Shown here: positions 1-12,785 of the stretch, piece by piece | How positions within the stretch are numbered: position 1 is the stretch's first letter | Layout: every line of letters starts with the position of its first letter | NCBI GenBank assembly: GCA_021234155.1 | Contig: JAJEKV010000216.1 | Coordinates: forward strand, 372,001-436,000 | Length of the DNA: 64,000 nucleotides | Reading direction: 5' to 3' | Origin: Isoetes taiwanensis | Lineage: Eukaryota; Streptophyta; Lycopodiopsida; Isoetales; Isoetaceae | Notes under the pieces: generated by a model | Told to the model about the DNA's origin: nothing | Seen by the model: only the letters and a program-made list of their open reading frames with translations | Databases searched by the model: none | Translations under genes and position numbers: made by a program

Positions 1-1
1 T

Positions 2-486
2 TCTGTCTGCACTGGTGCCCTCATGCTTGGCGCTGCAGGCCTTCTCGATGGCCTCGAGGCTACTACCCATTGGAGTAGTTATGACGATTTGGCTAAATAT
101 GGAGCTACACCTTCTGCAAAACGAGTAATTCAGCAGGTTGTCTAAAGCTTGAATGTTTAATTGCTCTGTTGCTAACTTATGTTTAATCCTGGTTTATATA
201 CTAGCCTATTGATCTTATATTGCCTTTTGGTCTTGCTGGTTGTTAAGTGGGTGTTTTATTTTTGTTAATCTGTGCAGGGGAAGATTATCACATCTGCAGG
301 TGTTTCTTCTGGAATAGATATGGGGATTTTTTTGGCTTCTTTGTTGAACGGTAAAGAGATTGCCAAAGCCACTCAGCTGCTCATTGAATATGATCCTCAA
401 CCCCTTTTGATGCCGGATCTGTGGAGAAAGCAGGCTCTGTCATTCTGAACAAGGCCATTGAATTGTCTATTAGTAAATTATCTTAA
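2..486 (+). CDS. DJ-1/PfpI-family protein, 3' end, one intron, apparent frameshift
   Basis: The gene enters from the left edge. Exon A (2-136) reads SVCTGALMLGAAGLL then ATTHW, the nucleophile-elbow Cys and following His region typical of DJ-1/PfpI (ThiJ, isonitrile-hydratase-like) proteins. A phase-0 GT-AG intron (137-277) is followed by exon B from 278, which reads GKIITSAGVSSGIDM and IEYDPQP. Family members act as small cysteine-dependent hydrolases, glyoxalases or chaperones; the exact substrate cannot be told here. In the exon B frame the protein stops at 446-448 after an unusual tail. Shifting frame at the C/T run 401-408 restores a family-like tail (PFDAGSVEKAG) ending at a stop at 484-486. 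So one base appears to be missing, either by mutation or by sequencing/assembly error. The N-terminal part lies outside the window. I am confident of the family, not of whether the gene is intact. Confidence 0.85.
137..277 (+). other. Intron of the DJ-1-like gene
   Basis: The donor is CAG/GTTGTC and the acceptor TGTGCAG/GGG. Removing 137-277 joins two family-matching segments in phase 0. The intron is short and T-rich, as usual in plants. Confidence 0.8.
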
Positions 487-530
487 TGGCTGTATTTTAG
501 TTTATTATGATGTACCTCCTTGTGTTGAAT

Positions 531-985
531 AAACAACTGCATGTGGCTGATGATTTTTTACTAGATCTACAGCTCTTCAGCAGTTGTTATGGTCAACCGA
601 TGAATAAATGGAAACCTTGTATAACGTCACCTTATTACACTAAACTAAAGAAACTCTTATTCATATATTCTCTTGGCTAGTACGTTTACATGGCACCTAG
701 TGCCCTATAGAAAATGCTGCATGTGCTTGATGACTTTTATTAGATCTATAGTTTAGACCTCGTTAGATTATTTACTAAGCATGTGTCTCGATCAAGTATT
801 ATAGTAACGAGGTACACGTGGCTGATGATTTTTCTATAGCTTGCATGGACGTTACTATGGTTATATTTTATTTGTCGATTGACTAGAATAACTGAACAAT
901 CTGCAGCCACAATGAAATGTATAAGCCTATATTCATCTTCTATTCATTATTCATATATCTTGGATACGTTTATATGCCTTCACTT
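531..985. repeat. Diverged tandem duplication downstream of the DJ-1 gene
   Basis: A block starting GTGGCTGATGATTTTT (about 542) and ending near TTCATATATTCTCTTGGCTAG (about 660) recurs at about 820-960, ending TTCATATATCTTGGATACG. A third partial copy of the head motif lies at about 722 (GTGCTTGATGACTTTTATTAG). The copies are clearly diverged, so this is an old duplication of 3'-flanking DNA. Confidence 0.55.
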
Positions 986-1849
986 GTCGAGGTTTTTGGG
1001 TAAAATGGTGAAGATTTACCCTATGGTAAAATGGCAATGGTTTTAGTCCAATAATGCTCCCTAAATTACTCTTTTGCTTCCCAATTTTTTTTTTGTTGCC
1101 CCTAGGGGCAAACCCCTTGTTTATGTGGGCTTTTGGCATATCCTAGGTATATGCTAAAATATCCCTAGGATATGCTCGTATTTGCTAAAAACTTAAGATT
1201 GGTGTTTGTAAATGCTAGGTCACTTACATTGGTGGGCAGCTCTCGAACCAAGCTAGGAGGAGAGGTGCGAACGATTTGGGTTTTTTTTGCAGAGGGCAGA
1301 GCATACGACGCCCTATTAGCTTGTGATAAGAGCTGGCCCTTCCGCGCCTTCCGTCAGGGCATTGACCTGGGTCAGTTTCTTCTGTGAATTTCGTGATGCC
1401 TGTTTAAATTTATTTGTGCGGGCCTATATCCTATCTGCGGTAAAGAGAAATTGGTCTGGTTGGGGAGCCTTTGTAACTTTGAGATGAAGTAAATTCCTTT
1501 CCCTTCAAAGGTAATGCTTTTAGCAAATAACGCTCCTGCAAATTGACCGAGAAGAAAATGGTTGGAACATCTTTGTCGGGATCAAAAAACTTGCTATTTT
1601 TTTTCGTATTTAAGCTTCGACAATCTCATCGCCATGCATGTTTGCGGCTTCCATATTTTGTCCTATCGACATTGGATTGAAGTAGCACTTGCATGTTTAA
1701 GTAAGTGTAGGATGGAAGAATATTGGTTTCGTGAATTTGGATGAAGGGACGTGCTTTGCCTCTAGAGTAGAGGAAGCATGCTAAGCTTAGAGGAAGCATC
1801 ATGTGGTTTCAAAGCAGCTCAGAGATTCCTTGTATTGATAACTACCACA
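986..1849. other. Unassigned spacer
   Basis: Several short open frames occur (for example 1172-1387 and 1562-1744), but none shows a recognisable motif, repeat or splice structure. I see nothing here to annotate as a gene. Confidence 0.5.
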
Positions 1850-4440
1850 CGCGTCTTGAATACGATTAAAGCGAGCGAAATCTAGCGGTGCCAAGTGGAT
1901 CCAAGCTCATGTTCGACTCAATGGCCTACAATCTCATGTAATTGTTGGAAATCATATTGTGAGAACTCTTGTTGAATGTGGAAGCTTGCACGATCTTTGA
2001 GCAAGCATTTATGAGTTGATTCATAGAGATGTATACTCTTGCACTTCTCTTATTTCGGGTTACATCAAATGGGGTGAATCACAAGTATGCCCTTAGTCAT
2101 GTCGGAAGATGCAAAATGATTGTATAAACCCTAGCGATTACACTCATGTTGCTCTGTTTGAAAGCACGTGCCATGTTGAAAGATGTGGAAAGTGGTCGTC
2201 GATTCATGTTGAGATTAAGGAAAAGAAATTGGAAAAAAAATCTTTTCATTGGGAACTCTTTGGTTGACATGTATGCTAAATGTGGCTCCCTTCACGAGGC
2301 GGAAAGAGCCTTCCACAATCCGCCAACTCGAGATCTTGTCTCATGGAATGTTCTTATAGCGGGATATCTTTGAAAATGGACTTGCTAAAGAGGCTTTACA
2401 ATCTTTTGAATCGATGCAGTTAGAGGGCATATCACCTAATGTTGCCACAATTCTTCTTTTGTCGAAAGCTTCTTTCGCATCTTAGAGGCGTTACACAAGG
2501 GTCGTGAGTTACATAGTCAACTTGTAGGTACAGGATTCGGGTAGATCAATATATTGGTAATATCTTTGATTGACTTATATGCAAAATGTGGATCACTTTT
2601 AGAGGCTGGGGATGTCTTTGATAAGCTTCAAAAGCGGGATGTAGTCTCTGTCAGATCTTGATTGCGAGGTTATCTTTGATAGTGGCCTTGGTAAAAAGCT
2701 TTGAGACATTTTCAACAAATGAGACTAGAGGGTGTGCCTCCAAATGCCATGCCATTTATTTTTGCGACTGAAGACTTGTGGCGGGATAGGTTCCCTAGGA
2801 AAAGGCAAAAGAAATACACACATTACATAACAAAGAAAGGGACTTGAGAAAAACCCGTTCATTGGGAATAGTTTGGTTGACATGTATGGGAAATGTGGTT
2901 CACTTGTAGATGCACACAAAGTTTTTGACAAATTACCAATTCGGGATGTTGTGTCTTGACCTGCCTTGATTGGGGATATGTTGACAATGGGTTTGGAAGT
3001 GAAGCATTAAGATGTTTCATGCGGATGCGGGAGGAAGGCATACATCCAAATGCTTTTACATTCGTTTGCATCAAAGCTTGCGGCATTTTAGGATCCCTAG
3101 AGAAAGGTCGGGAAATACACACTCGGATCTCGGGAAAGGGATTTGCAAAAGCTCTCCGTTGGCAACACCTTGATTGACATGTATGCAAAATGTGGGTCAA
3201 CTCCGGATGCTCATAAGGTTTTGATGAGCTCGGTTAGCGATGTCGTATCTTGGAATGCACTAATTGCGGGATATCTGAGATAATGGATTTGATCAACAAG
3301 CGTTGATGTGTTACATACGGATGAAGCAAGATGGCTTGTGCCCAAATGTGGTCACATTCATTTGTGGCTTGAAAGCTTGTGGTAACGATGGGAGTCCTAG
3401 AGCTGGGGACGAGGAATACATAGGAAATTGATCGGAATGAATTTGGAAAAGACACGCTTGTTGGAGCTACTTTGGTGGACATGTATGCAAAATGGGGTTC
3501 TCTTGAAGAGGCGTTGGAAGTTTTTAATAAGCTTCGGTTCGAGAATGTTGTCTCACGGAATGCAATGATAAGAGGCTATGGAATGAACCATGAGAGTAAC
3601 AAGGCTATACAATGCTTTCATGACATGCAAGAATTTGGTGTAAAACGATGCCATTACATTCATCTTCCTACTAGTGGTGCGGTGTTCAAGGGCATGGAAT
3701 ATTTCAAGGCAATGACAAAACACCATGGCATTTTGCCAAGCTAGCGGATCACTATTCTTGCATTGTAGACCTACTTGCGATCACGGGAATGTGCATGATT
3801 GAGAAAGATTATTGGAAGCATTGTCTCATCCTGTGTCTATAGAAACTTGGATAGCTTTACTTAGTGCTTGTAAAGCGTATGGGGAAGTAGAACCCGGGAC
3901 TAAGATGTTTTCGGGGAGCTTGTGAGGAGGAGCCGAGAAATTCTTTGCTTCCAATGTACTTATGGGTGACTTCTATACAACCATGGGCAAGAGGGATTAG
4001 AAGAATATAGAAAACATGCAATGGTCAAGAAAAAGCCTGCAAAGTCTTTAACAAAAATATGTATGAATTCACATTGGGTGTCGCGAAACCCAAGCAATGT
4101 CTGGAGTATTACAAATGTTGATTTCTTGCATGAAATTGGAAAGATATATGCCAAATATGGAGCTCATCGTGGGCTCATCTAACAAGGAAAGAGAAGCAAC
4201 ATTGTGTGGGCATGTAGAAAGAGTGGATATAACTTTTGGGCATCTATACAATCGACAAGGACAGACACTGGGCGGAACAAAAAAATTGAGAATGTGCAAT
4301 GATTGTCATGATGCAACTAAAATCATATCTAAGGTTGAAAAGCCTGAGATTATCATCCGTGAAAATAACTGGGTTCACCATAATCCAGGGTTTGCTCTTG
4401 TCAGGATATGTGGTAATGTGTTCTCATGTCTTCTTATATG
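1850..4440 (+). pseudogene. PPR-DYW (PLS-class pentatricopeptide) pseudogene
   Basis: Broken PPR repeats run along the plus strand in several frames: GNSLVDMYAKCGSLHEAE (about 2253), NPFIGNSLVDMYGKCGSL (about 2855), GIHPNAFTFVCIKACGIL (about 3030), MVDMYAKWGSLEEALEVF (about 3470). These are the S/L-type repeats of organellar RNA-editing factors. An E-like stretch follows at 3650-3800. The DYW deaminase part lies at 4190-4410, with HVE in place of HSE and an intact CNDCHDATKIISK zinc motif, while the terminal DYW is replaced by GNVF-like sequence. Intact family members bind organelle RNA and deaminate C to U. Stops and frameshifts occur every 100-300 bases, so no functional protein is possible. 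The longest surviving frame, 4097-4633, carries the DYW remnant. No introns are needed to follow it, as is usual for this family. Confidence 0.88.
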
Positions 4441-4633
4441 CTGTTTGAACGATGAGAAAAACACTCAATGTCAGTATCAGATTGCGACTTCTTCTGTATG
4501 GAGTCCATCACTTTGGATCATGACCTTTGGAGTGCACGCCTTAGCAGGTATAAATCTCGTATATTCATGGCACGTGGATGATGCTCAATATAGGGGGATA
4601 AATACATATCAGACATGCAACACACCAAAATAG

Positions 4634-5768
4634 CATTCAATATAGAAAGAGAGAGAATATTTTCGATTTATCTCTCAAATTGATTGTCCTATATTGGTCA
4701 AACTGGAGTTTGAAGACCAAATCCTAGTTCCATCCGAATGTGAACGCTTACAGATATAGCTGAAGGTGAAGCACCTATTTGTTACGGAACAAACTGATGT
4801 TCCACCATCTCAGGTAAACCATAAGAGTAACAAAGGGCCACTCTTTTTGGATTGCCCGAAGGGCAAACTCTAGGCACCGTATGTGAGGAAATTTCCAATC
4901 TTTCCTTATTTTCAAAATTACTGGAAATTACGGAAGGAGCTATTTGAACGACCTAAATAGCAGGCAAAATTGAAGCAGCAGTATTCTTATAGTATGGTTA
5001 AATTTGTTGTTGTTTCGCCTATTCTGTTTTACTTATGTACTTTCAATATTCTAGTAAAAGGGATAGATAAATTGTATTAGTAATATAAGCTTTATGCCAA
5101 CAACCCCTTTTTCTAAGCAATGTACACATGAGAGGACCTACATGTGTTGTCAAGGTTAGAGGCTTGATTAGAGGTTGTTGGATTCATGACTTTGTGTCTA
5201 TAGTATCATTTTATTTTCACTTCCCTTCTCGAAAAGCAGATGTTCAGAGTCCTAGTTTGGTTGAACATCCATGTTGTACTATAGCTCTCATACTTACTCT
5301 ATGTTATTTCAAGCTTATAAGATTGATTATGAACATTATATATGGACCCATTAACTAACTCCGCATGCACAACCTTTTACATATCATGGTAAACAACTCC
5401 ATATATAGTCACTAAGTAAGGTGGCCATGTTCCATTTCAATATGCTTGGAAATTTCATTTTGCAAGGGTATTCCATCATTCCCTCTAACTATAAGCTACA
5501 GATTATGCAAGTGATTACATCTCAAACTTGACTTGTAGGAATCCAACAAAACATCTAGACAATAAGTTATGACTCAATCACTCTCACATCATATTGATAC
5601 CATTCTTACACTATATCAATGAAATTCTAGATTAGCACTCTTGGTACCGGTCAAACTTAAAATATAGAAGCTGCCGCACCGCACCTTCGCATCAATGCTC
5701 ATACATGACTATGATTCCTAAAGATGCCATTTCTAAGTCTTGGAATTGTTGTGGATGCTTTAGAAGAT
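4634..5768. other. Unassigned spacer
   Basis: This is AT-rich sequence with no convincing coding frame. The short frame at 5128-5358 has no recognisable motif. Confidence 0.5.
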
Positions 5769-5851
5769 AAAAAAAAAAAAAAAAAAGCAAACACACTCTC
5801 AGGCGACCAGAGGGCAACCTCCGTGCTTGACACCTTGTTTTTTTTTTTTTT
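5769..5851. repeat. Poly(A) run followed by poly(T) run
   Basis: An A18 run (5769-5786) lies 51 bases before a T14 run (5838-5851). Each could be the tail of a small retroposed sequence, one per strand, but I see no target-site duplication or recognisable body. Confidence 0.4.
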
Positions 5852-6703
5852 GCTTGATGAAGAACCATAGCTTCACAAATCTATTATAATGTTTTGACGT
5901 AAGTAGTGCATCGAGCCCTAAATTGGGCGGCTTAGATTTGAACTCCATTCTATGATTGAGATTTAATGTGACGGCGTTTAGGGCTATGGCGTCGGGCGGC
6001 CTTTCCAGAAAGCAGTGGGCGACCATCTGTATAGACAAGGCAGCCCAACGACACAATATCCTTAAAAGGAGCTTTGACTCAATTTGAGTTACGGTAGCAA
6101 TACCGTTTATGAAGGAAAAACATAGCAACAATCATAATTTGGTCTCTGCTTCTTATGCCTCTGCAGGCAGATGATAGCAACTAAAGAATCTTTGGTTTCT
6201 GTAAGCTCCGAAGCAGTCGTCTATGCTGTTCGGGATGCTTCAACTACTGCATGGTTACGGAAGCTATGAGTAGCATACCCAGGTGCGTAGTTATGAATTT
6301 TGAGTTTGAATATGCAAAGGCTGGCAGTAGGTAGTGGCAGTAGGTTTGGTGTGGTATCGGGCAGCAGCAGCGGCTTTGGAGCAGGAGCATCGTGTCTGGG
6401 TCTGGAGCTGGGTCGGTAGAAGCAGTGATGGCTTCAGGCTTTGCGAGGGGAGCATGCTGCCTTCGAGCACTGCGGGCGCTCATGCTTCAGAGAAGAGGTA
6501 ATACATGAAGTTTATAATGGGTTCGTCAAGCAGAGCAACAGTGTTATAGCCTCCCCTGTTTTGGCCACCGGATTCTATCCTAGCATCCTTTAGCGTGAAT
6601 GGCAGATCTAGAAGGTGCCAAAACCTAGCTAAGTTCTCCGATTTGAAGCTCAACAGCGGCAAGCCTATTGTCAAGCTCTTCTTCAGCAGACCGGTTAAAC
6701 TTC
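5852..6703. other. Unassigned spacer with antisense open frames
   Basis: Minus-strand frames at 5799-6131 and 6244-6483 and others are open, but have no family motif and low-complexity composition (GCAG/GTAG-rich at 6320-6380). No gene call is supportable. Confidence 0.4.
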
Positions 6704-7337
6704 CGTAATAAACGGGAGGTTGAAATTACTGTCAGATTCTGTTTGTTTTATAACCCATAAAACGTCTCCGACATTTGAGGAGCGGCGCCGCTAAACTGTC
6801 CCCTGTTTTATCACAAAACATTCGGGCGCCATAGCTGCGGCTCCTGGCTGTGGCCTATGCTTCTGTTTGCCTGGACCGATTTGGGCAGGGCATCTCGCCG
6901 TTTTGCGGGCTCCTACCATCTGTTTTAAGGGTATTTGGAGCTCCGCTCCTCTGCTTAAGTTTTCCGTTTGAAGTCGGAATAAACTCTTGGTCTGCTTATA
7001 GATTCAAGCTCAAGGAACCCCACCGGAGTTGCCTATGCAATCCAAAACAGGGGGCATTCATGTTGTGGGGCAGAGGCGCAGACCCAAGAGATTTTTTTGG
7101 TCTCGGTTTGTTTGCAGATCCAAGAGTTTTGTCGTTTCCTTCATATAAAGGGCTTTACAACAGGGTAAAGGATTTCTGTGCCTTAAATCTGGCAAACATT
7201 CCAGACCATATATATCTAAATTTCAAGCTGACATGCAAACATTCAAAGAAAAGAATGCTCCATAGCCACATCCGGTAAGGAAGCTCTCTCTGCCATAGCT
7301 GCTTCAAGAACGTAATTTCATCCTCCCGTTTATTACG
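6704..7337. mobile_element. Short terminal-inverted-repeat element (MITE-like)
   Basis: A 26-base terminal inverted repeat flanks a ~634 bp segment. The left arm (6704-6729) begins CGTAATAAACGGGAGG and the right arm (7312-7337) is its reverse complement with one mismatch. The outermost bases form TTACGTAA at the right end. The inside has one plus-strand open frame (6850-7278) without recognisable transposase motifs, so the element would be non-autonomous. I cannot define a clean target-site duplication. Confidence 0.5.
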
Positions 7338-9199
7338 TAAGGGAATCAATTTTTCTCGGATTCTCCACCTCGGAATATTCTTCGGCGGCGCCGCCAGCCT
7401 CAGCGGTGCACTCGCGGCTCCGCCGCTCGTGCGCCGCCTCAGCTGGCAGCCCCGCCTCAGAAATTCCTCGGCGGAAAATCCTCGAACCATTGATTCCCTA
7501 GTACATAAACTTACAGCAGGACCAATAAGTTGAGCTTTCTCTTGCGGCATCGCCATATTGAAGTTGAGCTGAAGTTGGTTTTTGTTTTTGAAGCTGTAAT
7601 TTGGAATTTTTGCTATGCTAGATCTGGCTATGGAGTTCCACAGGTTTTATATCATCTGATTCTGGAAAGCACGAGAGATTTAGGTGTGGAAACCAAAAGC
7701 TTACAAGACTTGAAAATGGAGACGGCAAAGCATTTGCACGAAATCTGGTTGTTGTTCCATGAAGTAAACATTTGAAGCACTAGGTATGACCAATTAATCT
7801 GTGTTTATTTGTCATTTATGTACAGCTGATTTCATGGTTTAGTCTTACCATAATTGCATCCATCAAATGTAAATCATAAAGTTATCATACAACAACAACT
7901 CAGATTCACATGCTGGCAGGAGAGTTGCTATGCATATTATCTGTAGGTTGTTTGTATCATGCTTTATGGTGTTGTACAAAACCAATAAAGACTGAAACTT
8001 TGTTACAATGCCATGGCCCTAGCATTGGTATGGAAGCAACTCAAAGTTTGGAGATGTAAGACATATTCTGACTTTGACTCTGCAATGCATTTTATCAAAA
8101 GAATGAGGCCATAATGTATCCTCATATTCCTATACAACTGCCATGTCATATGTATAGAAAATGAATGAAGAAGCCAAAGGTTTGTTCATTATAAAATATG
8201 CCATGAGTTTTTATTGTCAATATTTTATAAGGAGTTTTGCATATGCTTATGTGCAATAGAAATTTCTGAATGTCAACATTAATGCTTACATGTATTTATA
8301 CGTAGAATTCCAAGGGTGTCAATTTGTTTTCCAAATATAAGTAGATTGAAGCTATCGAATCCCATTGCCGAACTAAGCATGAAATATGCTAGAAGCGAGG
8401 AACATTTTCAATGAATTGAGCCTACAAGACTTGAAAATGGAGCACTTGCATCAATTAATTGTTGCTTTGTGCAAAATTGATTTTTATGGTCCAATCTTAC
8501 TGAATATGAATCAGAAAGTATCATGAAAAAGCAAGTTCTATAGATATAAAACCTAAATTGCAAATCAATCACAAAATCGTTATATTAGAAAATGCTCTTT
8601 TCTTCTCTCTAATCATCTACATGAACCCAAACTATGCAACAAATTATTAAAGCCAACATCATTCCTAAAGTTCACATAGGCGTATCTATATTTGTTGCCC
8701 AAACATTGCCTAGCAACGTTGACCATGGTTTCTTCTAAGCTATATCAATATCGAATGTAAGATCCAAGTATTGAGTAATAGGCAAATCGAACAGAGTTAT
8801 GCATATTTAAATAACCTATAATATCACAAATTGCCTCACTTTACATATGCACACAACAATTACAAAAATAAGAACTATAAAGCGAGCATATTTTGGGCAC
8901 GATTTTTCGCATTGCGACCCAAAACATTTAAGACCCTCAACTTATGCCCAGCAACGTTGGGCACCATTACTAGTTACATTCTAATGCATTGAATACAATT
9001 TGCTAGTATATAAGGTTATTAACCGTGCACAAGGAGTCCATCACCACTTTGAATTATTACACAAGTGCGAGCTCATGATTTTGGAATTTCTTAGCTACTT
9101 TAGTAGTACCTTTTTAACAAGAGACCATTTAGAATGGCATTATGCTTATCTATTAAAATTTGGATTTTTCGGTTTGATAAAAACTTTTTTGGATTTTTT
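7338..9199. other. Unassigned spacer with a GC-rich patch and an old duplication
   Basis: A GC-rich stretch at 7380-7480 contains GGCGGCGCCGCC and repeated CCGCCTCAG-type words. The sequence at 7699-7764 (ACAAGACTTGAAAATGGAG, then GCATTTGCACG) recurs in diverged form at 8425-8480, implying a ~725 bp degenerate duplication. No gene is recognisable. Confidence 0.45.
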
Positions 9200-12100
9200 T
9201 AAAAGTTAGTTTCCTAAGGTTTTAAGGGATTTTGACTGCCGGAAAAATTTCCAGACTTCCAAAAATCGGCAAAGGGTTTTCATAGCATGGTTTATGGGGT
9301 CGATTTCGGTGAGGGCTTTTCTTCGAAGGATTTCCTTCGAAATCGAGGCATGCAGTCGCATGGAAGACACCTCCACGTCCGGCTATTGCCCTAAATATTG
9401 ACTATCAGGCAGTATGATTAGTTCGAGGAATAGATCTATGGCATCCGGGAACTTTTGAAGAAGCAAAAAACGAAGCATCCATGGCTTCTCAACGACTCTC
9501 TCTTCGTCTGAGAGTTTCGAAGTATCTTATTTTTTAAGATTCGCTCTTTTGCCTAGGGTTGTGGGGATTCTTTCACGTTGGAAAACTTTTCTCATTCCAA
9601 AAATCTCATGTTTTTCTTCACTATGATTTTCATATGAGTCCATACTGATTATCAAGCTACTCAGGTCCGTAAAGCATTTCTTCATGCTAGCTCTTCCATT
9701 CTTTGTCCTGATCGATTTTAGCTTCGGGATATGAAGGTATGGATTTAGACAAAATTAGAATGATGAGGACAAACGACATGAGAGGCATGTGGAAGACAAG
9801 GAAATAGTAGTTTTTCTTCATCTCTTTGGAATTGCCAATGATGTAGCTCTGCTTCTGCAAATTCAAAAAGGTATGGCCACGGTTTCTAGACGATGTCTTT
9901 TCGTCCACATGGAGCGGTGTTATACATGATTGCTAGCATGAGATATTACATTTTTGCTTTGCTTCCAAATTTTAACATGATTAGGTAACGGAGTTTATTC
10001 CCCTATTTCTTATTTAGTCCGGCATTGAATCACGGTGATGAAGCAGATAAGCAGATATTAGGTAAATCAATCTCTTCTTCTTGCCGTATTTACAGAAAAA
10101 TCTGCTCCTTATAAGGTGGGAAGTACGAAATATTTTATAGCATCTGAGCCATATAGCATAACCACATGATCAAGCTATATATCGTCACTAAGCTTGAGTT
10201 GCATTTTATGGGGCACTAGAAGTTAGTAAGAATTTGTATTTCTGGAAGCTTCAATTTGAACCTCTACAATCTAAAAAGAAATATGTAATTTCATCTCATC
10301 GATACTTTATCTCTCTCTTTAATTCTTCAGGTGGTGAATTTGGATGAGATAATGATGCATTGGTAGAGGACGAATCTATTATATCAAAATTCACGCCAGT
10401 CAAAAAGGAATCTGTAAGAATTGCATCTATGATGCAGTGGCATAGGACGAGCCTGCTCTGTCAAAATTCATGTCAGTCAAAGGCCAGGCATCTAAGTTTT
10501 ATCGTAAATGCAGATAATCATCTAAGCTTCAGATGCTAAGATGCATTTGAATACTATTTTATCTTGGTCACATAACAATAGGTTGCTGCTCTCTTCATGT
10601 GCTGCAGATATCAACGTTCAATTTATTTACTTATTCAGTTTCCATCACCAACCAGGTGAGTAGTTTGAACCTTTTGGTCCTCCTGTCAATACAAACAACT
10701 TATGTCTATCATATAGTCATCCACATGATTTACTAGCGATTACCGCTTTTTACTTCATATGAGTTTTATTGTAACTCTTCATTTGACAAGCAATGGAATA
10801 GCCAAAGGTTCTTGGAATCATGCATTTCTTTGTAAACTATAAAGCATGAATGGATGAACTTCTCAGAAAGGCCATTAGCTCTTATAACTGTGGCCATGGA
10901 ACTGCAATTTATTATAGCATACCAAAATGAAAGTCTGCTTTCTTTTTTCTAGGTCAAACTCTCCACAGATCTTCTTACAAGGGAAGTCAGTCATCTTCTT
11001 TCTATTCAGGGTTCTTTATTGTTTGATGAAAAAATGCTTGATGGAGGACTAACATGGGCTCTAGCAGGTGATATTACGTGGCATGTACCAACTGCTATGA
11101 TATTACAACTGATCTGCTCGCGGCAGAGCTCAATGACGATAACTTAGTAGGTGCCATTATAACATAGGTACGAGAATGTTTTCTTCTCAGTAATATGATA
11201 AATCCTAACATAGCTAGGTGCATTTATTTAGGTGCATGTGTTCTAAGATTATGTCAATAATGAGGAGGTTAACCTTCTTTTTCATATCCTGGCTATTATG
11301 AAATGTTTTTTATTGATCGATAACATAAGTCTCATGTCCATAGTTTCAAACTTGCATGCTTTTGAAGATTAGCTATAATCATATTTTCTGCATAAAACAC
11401 GATGACATGTGCATCTAGCTCATGAAGTTTGTCGTCTAAACCACTGGTGTTGGTAGGTTCACAAACAATTTAATTGTACTAGGTTGGTGCTGAAGCAAAG
11501 AATTATTGTCATTTTTTGCCACATCGATCTAAGCTTTTATGGCTGCTACTTCTGATCTGCTCGATTTCTATTCTCCTCTGTCCGTTAATGTTTCTTAACT
11601 CTTATAACTTGCCCTTTATGATTTTTCTGCAGATAGTGCTTGGAATATTCAAGGACAGATTACTATAAGTTTTGAGGTTGGTGATTATCTTCGAGGTCTA
11701 CTTGAAGCTCCTATTTTGTCAGATCTCTGATCATAGACAAGGACAGATTGCCACTGATAGGTTCCAAGCATAGATTCAAGCTTTGATTTAGCCCTTGCAT
11801 TTTCCTTGCACCCAATGCGTCTGCAAAGCCCCATTATTAGTTTAACAAATAGCCTGAAATTATTTTTCCCACCTAGGTATGGCATTGCAACCACTCAGGG
11901 AAATAGGACATGTCAAGAGTCCCTCTTAGCATAGGGTTTTTGTATCCTCTTTTCCTTTTGTAGAGCTGCTCTTGCCTTTGACACTGGACAAAATTAAGCA
12001 TAAATAGTTTATAATCTCGGATTATTTGGAATGATTTGGGAATAACTCAAGTATGCAATGTTCGGGGGGATGATCATCGAAAAAAAATACTCCTTTTGCA

Positions 12101-12449
12101 CTTTACCATGATTGTATCACAGATTTACTAATCAATGTATGTGAGTCCACAGGTTATCAATTGCTTTCTATTGCTTAGTATGTCATCCAAGGCATAGCCT
12201 ATTTTAAATCTGCACTTTTTTTCCCTTAAATCGTAAACTTGGGTTCTAAGTTTCTGGACTAATCAATATAAGGAAAGCTTATTTATCATCCACTTGGTGA
12301 GCAAAGCACCAAGTAACAGAGTATCCGTGGAGAAAATACACTAGAATGTCGAGAAGAGGGGATTTAAACCCCTAGTATACGTACGAAAACATCGAGAAAA
12401 AACCCCCTTCCATACACTCACTAGGTTTATACGGGTCTTCGTGGTGAAT
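9200..12449. other. Unassigned spacer
   Basis: About 3.2 kb with no long open frame and no recognisable protein. A perfect 9-base hairpin (TTCGAAGGA, TT, TCCTTCGAA) occurs at about 9322-9341. T-rich tracts followed by CAG (for example 10600 and 11630) could be intron-like, but I could not assemble a coherent gene. Confidence 0.4.
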
Positions 12450-12785
12450 CCCCTTGCATTTCTTGTTGCATGGCTTTCAGCCAGCTTTTGCAATCATGAG
12501 AAGTTATAGCTTCATCATATGTTTTAGGTCTTTGCTACATCCAAATGCATTAGAATTTCAAAGAGTCCAAGAATCTCACCTTCCTTTTCTCTTAATCTTC
12601 GCTTCACCGAGGCATCACGTCCAAAGGAGTCAAGTTGTGTGGGCTTCCCCTTGAGTATTTCAACCACGTCCTCTTCCTTCTTTTTACATTTTTGCTTTGT
12701 ACCTCCTCTTGTTGGTCTTCTAAACCTGCTGGCTGCACATTTCCATCAACAACAACATTAGGGTCAGTTGGCAATTGTTCATTAT

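Noticed and set aside
2725-3482. Minus-strand open frames across 2.7-3.5 kb
   Set aside because: They are antisense to readable PPR repeats and have no motifs of their own.
12330-12460. A third copy of the small non-LTR family (GGGGATTTAAACCCC, CTTCGTGG words), and a fourth at 18210-18270
   Set aside because: Only short words are shared and their order does not hold, so I could not support homology.
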